Origin: JAFGUB01 sp050305515
Lineage (GTDB): Bacteria > Campylobacterota > Campylobacteria > Campylobacterales > Sulfurimonadaceae
Reading direction: 5' to 3'
Length of the DNA stretch: 64,000 nucleotides
Assembly: GCA_050305515.1 (NCBI GenBank)
Contig: JBNLFL010000043.1
Coordinates: 1-64,000 of the forward strand
The notes under the pieces were generated by a model, which saw nothing but the letters and a program-made list of their open reading frames with translations, was not told the DNA's origin and made no database searches. Below are positions 1 through 7,204 of the stretch, in pieces. The position numbers and the translations under genes are program-made. Positions within the stretch are counted from its first letter, which is position 1. Every line of letters begins with the position of its first letter.

Positions 1-900
1 GACATTAGCAGTTGGGACGTCTCTGCGGTGACGGATATGAGTTATATGTTTTCTTCTGCCTCCGCATTCAACCAGGACATTAGCAGTTGGGACGTCTCTG
101 CAGTGACGAATATGCGCTATATGTTTTTTCATGCCTCTGCATTTAACCAAGACATTAGCAGTTGGGACGTCTCTTCGGTGACAAATATGAGCGATATGTT
201 TTCTTATGCCACCGCATTCAACCAGGACATTAGCAGTTGGGACGTCTCTGCAGTGACGGATATGTATAATATGTTTTATTTTGCCTCCGCATTCAACCAA
301 GACATTAGCAGTTGGAACGTCTCTTCGGTGACAAATATGGGTAGTATGTTTTGGAATGCTAGCAGTTTTAATCAGCCCATCGGAAACTGGGAGGTCTCTG
401 CAGTGACGAATATGCGCTCTATGTTTTATTATGCCTACGCATTCAACCAAGACATTAGCAGTTGGAACGTCTCTTCGGTGACAAATATGGGTAGTATGTT
501 TTCTTCTGCCTCCGCATTCAACCAGGACATTAGCAGTTGGGATGTCTCTTCGGTGACGGATATGACCGGTATGTTTTCTTTTGCCTCCGCATTCAACCAA
601 GACATTGGCAGTTGGGACGTCTCTGCAGTGACGCGTATGCGCTATATGTTTTCTTCTGCCTCCGCATTCAACCAAGACATTGGCAGTTGGGACGTCTCTG
701 CAGTGACGGATATGTATAGTATGTTTTCTTCTGCCACCGCATTCAACCAGGACATTAGCAGTTGGGACGTCTCTTCGGTGACAAGGATGGAGAATATGTT
801 TTATTATGCCTCCGCATTCAACCAAGGCATTAGCGACTGGAATATCTCTTCGGTAGCGAATATGCAAGATATGTTTATTGGCTCCCCTCTCTCCATCAGC
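1..900 (+). repeat. 75-base in-frame tandem repeat encoding DUF285 units
   Basis: The string GACATTAGCAGTTGG recurs at 1, 76, 151, 226 and onward every 75 bases, with diverged units at 376 and 826, giving twelve units up to about base 900. The period is a multiple of three, so unit loss or gain keeps the frame. Several units are nearly identical, which suggests recent duplication or recombination between units. Confidence 0.9.
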
Positions 901-1377
901 CACTACGACGCCCTGCTAAAAAGCTGGTCATCGCAAAACGTGCAGTCTGACGTTGCGCTAATGGGCCAAACTTATTGTCAGGGTGAAGCAGGCCGAAATG
1001 TATTAACGGATACGCATAGCTGGGTCATTACCGATAATGGAAAAGATTGCGGTTTTTATATTACTTCAGACAGTGTTATCAGCACCGATTCCCAAGCCGT
1101 AGTAGCGCTTGATGTCAACTCCTCTTATGGTGATGCCATTACCTACACTATTGCCGGCGGAGCAGACGCGGCACTTTTTAGTGTGGATGCCAACGGTACG
1201 CTGAGCTTTATAAATCCACCCGATGCGGATACCCCGCTGGATAAAAACGGCGATAATATTTACAAAGTAGCACTCAAAGCAACCGACGGAACGCATGAAG
1301 ATGTTCAGACTTTCAGTATAACCGTAGCCGCAGGAGGGACTTCTCTTGTACCCGTACTCTATTACTTACTGTTTTAA
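1..1377 (+). CDS. BspA-type (DUF285) repeat surface protein, 5' end outside window
   Basis: The reading frame is open from base 1, so the N-terminus lies outside the window. Roughly the first 300 residues are a tandem array of about twelve 25-residue units of the form FNQDISSWDVSxVTxMxxMF, the DUF285/BspA leucine-rich-like repeat of bacterial surface proteins. A cysteine-containing linker follows, then a cadherin-like domain (about residues 350-440, with GADAALFSVDANGTLSF). The last residues, TSLVPVLYYLLF, match the tails of the proteins at 2970-4505 and 15880-17181. By family this is a cell-surface or secreted protein; ligand unknown. It converges on the gene at 1449-1832. Confidence 0.88.
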   Translation, partial: DISSWDVSAVTDMSYMFSSASAFNQDISSWDVSAVTNMRYMFFHASAFNQDISSWDVSSVTNMSDMFSYATAFNQDISSWDVSAVTDMYNMFYFASAFNQDISSWNVSSVTNMGSMFWNASSFNQPIGNWEVSAVTNMRSMFYYAYAFNQDISSWNVSSVTNMGSMFSSASAFNQDISSWDVSSVTDMTGMFSFASAFNQDIGSWDVSAVTRMRYMFSSASAFNQDIGSWDVSAVTDMYSMFSSATAFNQDISSWDVSSVTRMENMFYYASAFNQGISDWNISSVANMQDMFIGSPLSISHYDALLKSWSSQNVQSDVALMGQTYCQGEAGRNVLTDTHSWVITDNGKDCGFYITSDSVISTDSQAVVALDVNSSYGDAITYTIAGGADAALFSVDANGTLSFINPPDADTPLDKNGDNIYKVALKATDGTHEDVQTFSITVAAGGTSLVPVLYYLLF

Positions 1378-1448
1378 GGTTTCAGAACGTTGTGTCCGCA
1401 ATGTCTGTTTGAAAAAGGGGACAGTTTCCACCTTATGCGTTTAACCCG

Positions 1449-1832
1449 TCAGTCATAATAGTCCTCGAGTTCATAGGGCGTTGTCGTATCTCTTTCGGGA
1501 ATCAGCTCCAGAGATTCCAGACACTCTTCGAGCACATCCAGTTTATACTCCAGCTCATTAACTGTAACGGCGATCTCTTCGGATTCGCTCCAGACACGTA
1601 AGCGCGAAATTTTGCCGTACCATGCTTTATAACTCTCAAGATAGTCGTTACAGGTATAGAGCTCTGAAAGAATGCTCTCATTCTCCAGTGTCCATATATT
1701 GAAGTTCTCTTTCAACGCATTAAGGCCTATAGTGGTTTTGGCGCTTTTAAGGAGCGTATTGCCAAATTTTATGCGTTCTATCAGCAGCTGCTCTGCTTTA
1801 TGTCGGCTCATGGCCAAAGTACAACGCTGCAT
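1449..1832 (-). CDS. hypothetical protein, 127 aa
   Basis: I do not recognise this protein. It is predicted to be mostly helical and acidic, with a Trp- and Tyr-containing middle section (YLESYKAWYGKISRLRVW) and a very acidic C-terminus (TPYELEDYYD). There is no signal peptide or membrane segment. The ATG at 1832 has an AAAAAAGG stretch just upstream and is preferred over an internal ATG at 1811 that lacks a ribosome-binding site. It faces the gene at 1938 across about 100 bases that must hold both promoters. Confidence 0.6.
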   Translation of the reverse strand: MQRCTLAMSRHKAEQLLIERIKFGNTLLKSAKTTIGLNALKENFNIWTLENESILSELYTCNDYLESYKAWYGKISRLRVWSESEEIAVTVNELEYKLDVLEECLESLELIPERDTTTPYELEDYYD

Positions 1833-1937
1833 GGCGTACCTTTTTTGAAGATTGTTGGAAAGAAGTACAAGTTTTGTTCACACTGCCAATAGACCAACTT
1901 TTGCATACCGCCGGTAATAAAAGGCAGGAGAATGCCC

Positions 1938-2279
1938 ATGCAGTTAGAGAGACTCGAACGCTATTTCAATGACTACACCTATGTAAAAAAAGGGCATTAT
2001 CCGGTAACGGACATGCTGGTCTACTGGTACATGGGCTATGAATGGTGCGCAGCGCATCAAAAGCAGCAGATCGCCATAAGCGAAGGGCTGCTAAGGTCAA
2101 TCGAAACCAAAGGCTTTGAGCTGAATCAAGAGGATGTGGCACGCCTTTTTGAACTCTACGACATTCGGGGCAAGTCAGCGCGTGGCGAGCTCCCCGACGA
2201 AACAGTACTGCAAGCGGCATTTACCGAGATCATAGAAAAGCATCACTTATCGCATGGCATAATCACAACCACAAAATAG
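1938..2279 (+). CDS. hypothetical protein, 113 aa
   Basis: Small soluble protein without signal peptide, beginning MQLERLERYFNDYTYVKKGH. GGCAGGAG ends at 1930, leaving seven bases to the ATG at 1938. The earlier in-frame ATG at 1932 would sit only one base from the ribosome-binding site, so 1938 is chosen. An aromatic, Cys-containing segment (MLVYWYMGYEWCAAHQKQQ) is the most distinctive part. No function can be given. Confidence 0.6.
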   Translation: MQLERLERYFNDYTYVKKGHYPVTDMLVYWYMGYEWCAAHQKQQIAISEGLLRSIETKGFELNQEDVARLFELYDIRGKSARGELPDETVLQAAFTEIIEKHHLSHGIITTTK

Positions 2280-2341
2280 AGTTTCCCCTATTAGCGGATT
2301 TTTCATTACCTGTTTTAAACGTTATTCGATAAAGAGAGCCC

Positions 2342-2932
2342 ATGTACACTCCTGAACCCTTCAAAATAGAAGACGAACAATCCATTCATGACTTCATAAA
2401 GACCTACCCTTTTGCCACACTCATTTCAAACACCCATGAAACAATGGTTGCGACGCATTTGCCCATTGACCGGCTTGACGATGGAAACTATTACGGACAC
2501 ATGGCGCTGAACAATCCGCAATCAAACATTGAAGCGCAGCAGGAGGTTCTCGTTATTTTCACGGGGCCGCATGCCTATATATCTCCTTACATGTACGCCT
2601 CAGACTTTAACGTTCCCACATGGAACTACAGCGCCGTCCACTGTTACGGCACGATTGCATTTATTGACGATGCGACCAAAACATGGAACCTGTTTCATGA
2701 GCTTGTAAAACGCTACGAAGGCCAAGAAGGCTGGCAGCTCCCCAATGAAGAAAAGTTTAAAAACCTCACCGCATTCATTCGCTTCTTTGAGTTCAAGATT
2801 GCGCGTATGGAAGCAAAGTTTAAATTCAATCAGAACAAATCCGAAGAGGACATCGAGAGTGTCATTGCAGGGCTAAGAAGCGTTGGCAACGACGACGCTG
2901 CCGACTTTATGCAGCGCATCACTGCTTTTTAA
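2342..2932 (+). CDS. PaiB-like FMN-binding protein
   Basis: The 196-residue protein matches the PaiB/FMN-binding negative regulator family in length and layout. The N-terminus MYTPEPFKIED and the segments ATHLPIDR, GHMALNNPQ, VIFTGPHAYISPYMY and VPTWNYSAVHCYG are characteristic of this split-barrel flavin fold. In Bacillus PaiB affects sporulation and protease genes, but most homologues are probably small flavoproteins, so a regulatory role here is not established. A clear AAAGAGAG ribosome-binding site precedes the ATG. It converges on the BspA-type gene at 2970. Confidence 0.85.
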   Translation: MYTPEPFKIEDEQSIHDFIKTYPFATLISNTHETMVATHLPIDRLDDGNYYGHMALNNPQSNIEAQQEVLVIFTGPHAYISPYMYASDFNVPTWNYSAVHCYGTIAFIDDATKTWNLFHELVKRYEGQEGWQLPNEEKFKNLTAFIRFFEFKIARMEAKFKFNQNKSEEDIESVIAGLRSVGNDDAADFMQRITAF

Positions 2933-2969
2933 AAAAGAAAAAAGGGCGTTTTTACCTGCTTCAATCACA

Positions 2970-4505
2970 CTACTGCAGCAGGTACATCATAAGGCCCGGC
3001 CCCATCATACTTCTCTTTGTATTCGGGCAGCTGCCCCATTGTGGGTGCCATACGCTCATGCCCTCAAAAGCCGAACCGGTGTCAAACGAAGCGTTGTTTT
3101 CAATGTTTTGCACACACCAGCCGCTGAGATTCTGGCGAAACGCGGTGGCACCGTTGAACATATTGTCCATGCGCGTCGCGCTGCTTGTGTCCCAGTCGCC
3201 GATATCTTTGTTGAATGCTTTAGCGTCTCTAAAGAGGCTGTCCATGCCTGTAACGCGGTGCGTATCCCAGCCGCCAATGTCCTGGTTGAATGCCTGCGCA
3301 TTGTAGAACATGCCGCCCATATTGGTGGCACTGCTGGTATTCCAAAGCCCGATGTCCTGATTGAAGCTTGTTGCAGACAAAAACATCTGCCCGAAATTGG
3401 TGACGCTGCTTGTGTCCCAGTGCGAGATGTCTTCATTGAAATCGTACTGGCTGAAAAAGAACGTTCCCATATACTCCATATCGCTGGTGCAGGCCTGTGA
3501 AGCAGGAACGTTGAGACCCGTCGTATTAAATTCATTCAGGTCGTCTTTTGAGTCAATCTTGTAATAAAGCGTGCCATCAACCGTGCCAGAGTCCCCGACC
3601 GCGGCGTAATGGCAATGTACTGTCACGCCGTTTGCGTCGAGGTAAAAGGCGGGGCAGCTCCCCCACTGCGGCTGCAGGGAGGTGTTGTTTTCAAAACCGG
3701 AGCCGGAAGCAAAACTATCATACTGCAGCAATTCGGAAGATACGCACCAGTTGTGAATATCCTGATTGAACGCGGCGGCATTATAAAACATCTCTTTCAT
3801 ATTTTCGACGATTTTTGTCTTCCAGTTTCCTATGCTCTGGTTAAAGGCTTGGGCATTGCTAAACATCGCTCTCATATTGGTCACCTTTTCGGTATTCCAA
3901 TTGCCAATGCTCTGGTCAAACGCACTGGTATTGCTAAACATACCGCTCATGTCCGTTATCTTGCCGGTATCCCAATGTCCAATAGGCTGGTTAAAAGCTG
4001 TGGCGAACGCAAACATGTAACTCATATCCATGACATTGCTGACATTCCAGTTTCCGATGGGCTGATTAAAGTTCTGTGCATATTCCAACATTGAAGCCAT
4101 ATTGGTCACCTTACTGGTATCCCAATAACCAATAGGCTGATTGAAAGCTTGACACCTTCGAAGCATGCCAAACATGTCCGTTACGCTGCTGGTATCCCAA
4201 TGAGAGATATCCTCGTTGAAAGTGGTTTGGAAATCAAACCACGAGGACATATCTGTAATTCCGCTGGTACACGCCTGAGACGCCGGAATATCCCGCCCTG
4301 AACTATAGATCTCCGAAATGTCATCTTTATCACCGATCTTGGTATAGGTGACATCATCCACACTGCCGCTGTCGCCCACGGCAGCATTTTCACAGCGGAT
4401 GGTCACGCCGTTAGGGTCGAGGTAGAAATCGGCAACGGCAAACATGGGGCTGACCAGCAGCGGCGGTATCAAAAAATGTTTAAGTATCGAAATGGAAATA
4501 TTCAT
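2970..4505 (-). CDS. BspA-type (DUF285) surface protein with duplicated module
   Basis: 511 residues with an N-terminal signal peptide (MNISISILKHFLIPPLLVSPMFAVA, cleavage probably after AVA). The mature protein is a tandem duplication: each half opens with FYLDxNGVTxxC followed by AAVGDSG and ASQACTS, then several 25-residue DUF285 units (FNQPIGNWNVSNVMDMSYMF type), and closes with a Cys-containing PQWGSCP block. Paired cysteines suggest disulfides after export. The C-terminus GPGLMMYLLQ resembles the tails of the proteins at 1-1377 and 15880-17181. This is a second DUF285 protein within 5 kb, but its units are less uniform than those of the first. Confidence 0.87.
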   Translation of the reverse strand: MNISISILKHFLIPPLLVSPMFAVADFYLDPNGVTIRCENAAVGDSGSVDDVTYTKIGDKDDISEIYSSGRDIPASQACTSGITDMSSWFDFQTTFNEDISHWDTSSVTDMFGMLRRCQAFNQPIGYWDTSKVTNMASMLEYAQNFNQPIGNWNVSNVMDMSYMFAFATAFNQPIGHWDTGKITDMSGMFSNTSAFDQSIGNWNTEKVTNMRAMFSNAQAFNQSIGNWKTKIVENMKEMFYNAAAFNQDIHNWCVSSELLQYDSFASGSGFENNTSLQPQWGSCPAFYLDANGVTVHCHYAAVGDSGTVDGTLYYKIDSKDDLNEFNTTGLNVPASQACTSDMEYMGTFFFSQYDFNEDISHWDTSSVTNFGQMFLSATSFNQDIGLWNTSSATNMGGMFYNAQAFNQDIGGWDTHRVTGMDSLFRDAKAFNKDIGDWDTSSATRMDNMFNGATAFRQNLSGWCVQNIENNASFDTGSAFEGMSVWHPQWGSCPNTKRSMMGPGLMMYLLQ

Positions 4506-4648
4506 AGTGAGCCTGCGTGAAATAAAAATGCTTACAGCCTACAGGAAGACGCCTTCGAACAATCTAAGCCTTTGGCATTAAAAAAATATCTAAAATTATA
4601 AAAATATATTATGATCCAGCATTGTGACAAGCCGCTTCGGTTCAATCT

Positions 4649-4672
4649 ATTTTCCGAGAAGACGATCTTCAC
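4649..4672 (-). pseudogene. YoeB toxin remnant, first eight codons
   Basis: Directly downstream of the antitoxin relic, a GTG overlaps its stop codon (GTGA) and opens a frame reading MKIVFSEN, which resembles the conserved start of YoeB-family toxins. Similarity ends after these eight residues and the frame runs into unrelated low-GC sequence. The GTGA overlap is typical of yefM-yoeB operons. Alone this would be too short to call; the adjacent antitoxin tail is what supports it. Confidence 0.45.
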
Positions 4673-4770
4673 TTAAGAAGTTCTCTTTCAACGCCGTTTC
4701 CGGCACGCAGTTCTGCAATGGCATCATTCAGACGCTGTGCATTGCGTGAACTCTGCATGAGATAGACGGA
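4669..4770 (-). pseudogene. YefM/Phd-type antitoxin remnant, C-terminal end
   Basis: The minus strand encodes SVYLMQSSRNAQRLNDAIAE followed by LRAGNGVERELLK and a TGA at 4669-4671. This is the typical end of YefM antitoxins (pattern xVYLLRSPxNAxRLxxAIxxLxxGxGxERxL). No N-terminal DNA-binding part is present: upstream, the frame runs into the leader of the LysE gene. This is therefore a decayed antitoxin rather than a working gene. The 326-base gap between 4505 and 4833 holds nothing else I recognise. Confidence 0.6.
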
Positions 4771-4832
4771 GAAACTTTTAAGTAAAAGGGCGTAGAATCC
4801 ATAAAAATTGGCGTTCTATATAGAGGAAACCT

Positions 4833-5435
4833 ATGACTTTATACAGCATTGCAGGTTTGTCGATAGCTATGTTCTTATTGGCCATTACGCCGGGACCGGG
4901 CGTTTTTATAACGGTATCCAAAGCTCTGGCTTCGGGCTTCAAAAATACGTTACCCGTCATTGCAGGCATCGTTGTAGGTGATTTAATATTTCTTCTCTTT
5001 GCGATTTTTGGTCTTGCGCTCATGGCAGAAAAATTTGAAACAATATTTCTTATTATCAAATATGCCGGTGCGGCTTATCTCATTTGGCTGGGAGTGACAT
5101 TGTGGCGGTTGCATCCAGAAAAAACAGAAATTTCCGCTTCAAAAAAATATCGCTTTTTAAGTGGCCTTTCCATAACGCTTGGCAATCCAAAAGTCATCTT
5201 GTTTTATCTCGGATTTTTACCCACATTTGTTGATTTAAGTGCATTGAACGGTTTGGATATTATTTCCATAGCATTCATCGTATTTTTCATTCTGGGGGCG
5301 GTCATGTCGTTTTATGCCTATTCCGCATCCCGTATGAGGCAGCTTTTTAAAAATAAACGGTTGCAAAAGCGCATGAATCAAGTCGCCGGAAGTGTTATGA
5401 TCGGCACCGGGTCTGTATTGCTTTATAGAGCCTGA
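4833..5435 (+). CDS. LysE/RhtB-family amino acid exporter
   Basis: 200 residues with about six hydrophobic segments and the family's N-terminal signature (FLLAITPGPGVFITVSKALA), then GFKNTLPVIAGIVVGDLIF and AGAAYLIWLGVTLWR. LysE/RhtB proteins export amino acids or small metabolites across the inner membrane; the substrate cannot be told from sequence. GAGGAAACCT places the ribosome-binding site correctly for the ATG at 4833. It is followed on the same strand by a quinone reductase gene 55 bases on, possibly in one transcript. Confidence 0.9.
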   Translation: MTLYSIAGLSIAMFLLAITPGPGVFITVSKALASGFKNTLPVIAGIVVGDLIFLLFAIFGLALMAEKFETIFLIIKYAGAAYLIWLGVTLWRLHPEKTEISASKKYRFLSGLSITLGNPKVILFYLGFLPTFVDLSALNGLDIISIAFIVFFILGAVMSFYAYSASRMRQLFKNKRLQKRMNQVAGSVMIGTGSVLLYRA

Positions 5436-5490
5436 CAAACCAGAGGTGAACACTCAAACAATTTAAACGTCGGAATCAAAGGGGTAGTGT

Positions 5491-6072
5491 GTGAAATGTT
5501 TAGTTGTGGTATCGCACCCGTTAAAAGAAAGCTTATGTCACTACCTGGCAGCCCAGGCAATTGAGCATTTAGAGCATAGGGGTTATCAGGTTACGGTACT
5601 TGACCTGTATGAAAATGAATTTTCGCCTTCATTGACGGAGCAGGAAAGGCGTAGTTACTATCAATCTGATTTTGATGATTCCTTGCTTAAAAAAGAGATT
5701 CTTCAATTAAAGCAAACTGATTCGCTTGTGCTGGTCTTTCCTACATGGTGGTTTGGTTTTCCCGCTGTTTTAAAAGGATGGTTTGATAGGGTTTGGGCAC
5801 CGGGGCATGCGTACAATCATGCACCGGACTTGGGAGTCATAACTCCAGCCTTAGATAATCTGAAAGAAGTCAAGGTTATCACTACGCTTGGGGCACCGTG
5901 GTGGGTTGACACGCTTGTCCTTTGGCAGCCTGTTAAGCGGGTCATGAAAATTGCTTTGCTGGGCGCATGCACAAAAAGTTGTCAGTTTGATATGGTCTCA
6001 TTTTATAAAAGTGAAAATGCATCAGCCTCAAGAGTTGCGGCTTTTGTCAAAAAAATAAAAGCCAAGCTTTAA
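5491..6072 (+). CDS. NAD(P)H quinone oxidoreductase, flavodoxin-like fold
   Basis: 193 residues of the NQO1/MdaB/KefF flavodoxin-like family, cytoplasmic FAD or FMN enzymes that reduce quinones by two electrons. Visible signatures are the N-terminal VVVSHPLKESLCHYLA phosphate-binding region, FPTWWFGFPAVLKGWFDRVW and TTLGAPWW. The start is GTG with AAAGGGG upstream. A Kef-type antiporter lies elsewhere in the window (17256), but the two are not adjacent, so a KefF role is not supported. Confidence 0.85.
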   Translation: MKCLVVVSHPLKESLCHYLAAQAIEHLEHRGYQVTVLDLYENEFSPSLTEQERRSYYQSDFDDSLLKKEILQLKQTDSLVLVFPTWWFGFPAVLKGWFDRVWAPGHAYNHAPDLGVITPALDNLKEVKVITTLGAPWWVDTLVLWQPVKRVMKIALLGACTKSCQFDMVSFYKSENASASRVAAFVKKIKAKL

Positions 6073-6111
6073 TTCCAATAAAATATCAAAGTTCGTTCGC
6101 AAGGGAGTATC

Positions 6112-6594
6112 GTGCAGCCAAATATTATTATTGAAAAAATAATTTCGGAGTTTGAAGGTGTAGAACCAAAGTCAAGCTGGGGTGAAACATCACTGTTTTA
6201 CAATCCGGGTAAACTGTTGCCGAACGGGGTTTATTTTTGCACCATCAAGGAAAAGAATGGGCAGAACGACAAGTCGTCCGATTTGGATCGACCGGGTATA
6301 TTCAGGTTAAGCATTGGAATAAAAAAAGAAACCTATGAAAGTTATTTTGGCAAAAGTCCAAAAAGGCCTGAGAAAGGCGGTATCATCAATACAGGCCATG
6401 ATTTCACTGCATTGAATACCTTGATGCCGCATCCGATATATGGCTGGATGTCCTGGGTTCAAATACTCAATCCGAGCGAAAGTGAATTTCAAAAAATACT
6501 TCCACTGATTTCTGAGGCACACTCAGGTGCAGTGATAAAATTCAATAAAAAAACTCTTAACAGGGCACAGCAGCCTGTGTCCGGAAAACGCTAA
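6112..6594 (+). CDS. DUF6194-family protein
   Basis: 160 residues that match what I know of DUF6194: FYNPGKLLPNGVYFCTIKEK, DLDRPGIFRLSIGI, FGKSPKRPEKGG and TLMPHPIYGWMSWVQILNPS are all in the expected order. The family has no established function; the fold appears related to MmcQ/YjbR-type proteins. The start is GTG after an AAGGGAG ribosome-binding site. It lies 39 bases after the quinone reductase and 40 before an acetyltransferase. Confidence 0.75.
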   Translation: MQPNIIIEKIISEFEGVEPKSSWGETSLFYNPGKLLPNGVYFCTIKEKNGQNDKSSDLDRPGIFRLSIGIKKETYESYFGKSPKRPEKGGIINTGHDFTALNTLMPHPIYGWMSWVQILNPSESEFQKILPLISEAHSGAVIKFNKKTLNRAQQPVSGKR

Positions 6595-6634
6595 CACAAA
6601 CCTTTTGCAACGTTGAACCTATAAGGAATCCAAG

Positions 6635-7096
6635 ATGGAAGTCAATATACGCGAAGCTTTAAATGATGATTCTCCTCAAATCAGAAATGTAGTTTTTACC
6701 GTGTTAAGAGAGTACGGTCTTCAGCCTGATCCAGAAACCACGGATAAAGATTTAGACGATATAGAAAAAGAATATTTTTCAAGAGGCGGCTATTTTGGGG
6801 TGATTGAACTCAATTCCGAAATTGTGGCGACAGTCGGTATCTATAAAATATCGTCTTCTACCTGTGAACTGCGCAAGATGTATTGCGCATCAAAATATCG
6901 TGGCAAAGGTATCGGTAAAAAGCTTTTGGAACACTCGCTTATGATTGCCGGGAAGCTTGGTTTTTCCCGAGTAGTCTTGGAAACCGCCTCACCCCTTGTC
7001 GAAGCGGTACATTTATATAAAAAATATGGCTTCATCGAGTACACACCAGAACATTTGGCAGCCAGATGCGATCAGGCGTATGAGTTACTAATGTAA
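6635..7096 (+). CDS. GNAT-family N-acetyltransferase
   Basis: 153 residues of the GNAT fold. The acetyl-CoA pyrophosphate loop is seen as KYRGKGIGKKLLEHSL (Q/RxxGxG/A type), preceded by the beta-bulge strand CELRKMYC and followed by VVLETASPLVEAVHLYKKYGF. The substrate is not predictable. AAGGAATCC precedes the ATG at 6635. It probably ends the short plus-strand run that begins with the LysE exporter. Confidence 0.88.
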   Translation: MEVNIREALNDDSPQIRNVVFTVLREYGLQPDPETTDKDLDDIEKEYFSRGGYFGVIELNSEIVATVGIYKISSSTCELRKMYCASKYRGKGIGKKLLEHSLMIAGKLGFSRVVLETASPLVEAVHLYKKYGFIEYTPEHLAARCDQAYELLM

Positions 7097-7136
7097 GCGC
7101 CACATCATGAAGACGCATTAAACATAATTTTGTTTC

Positions 7137-7146
7137 TTACATGTAA
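7137..7146. repeat. iterated palindrome TTACATGTAA
   Basis: Perfect copy in the intergenic space, extended symmetrically to the 18-base palindrome TTTCTTACATGTAAGAAA (7133-7150). It lies just upstream of the promoter of the amidohydrolase gene. Confidence 0.9.
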
Positions 7147-7167
7147 GAAATGTGACATTGCGATTGC

Positions 7168-7190
7168 ATGATGACGTATAATGTCATCAT
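7168..7190 (+). promoter_or_regulatory. inverted repeat enclosing a TATAAT box
   Basis: ATGATGAC (7168-7175) and GTCATCAT (7183-7190) are perfect inverted repeats around the consensus -10 sequence TATAAT (7177-7182). An AAGGTGC ribosome-binding site and the ATG at 7205 follow directly. A repressor bound to such a repeat would block the promoter; which protein binds is unknown. Confidence 0.5.
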
Positions 7191-7204
7191 AAAGGTGCAA
7201 GATC

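Noticed and set aside
1..900. Regular 75-base repeats resembling a CRISPR array
   Set aside because: The repeats have no unique spacers, the period is in frame, and the whole stretch encodes DUF285 units.
2883..3500. Plus-strand open frame opposite the second DUF285 gene
   Set aside because: It arises from the repetitive codons of the minus-strand gene and shows translated antisense repeats only.
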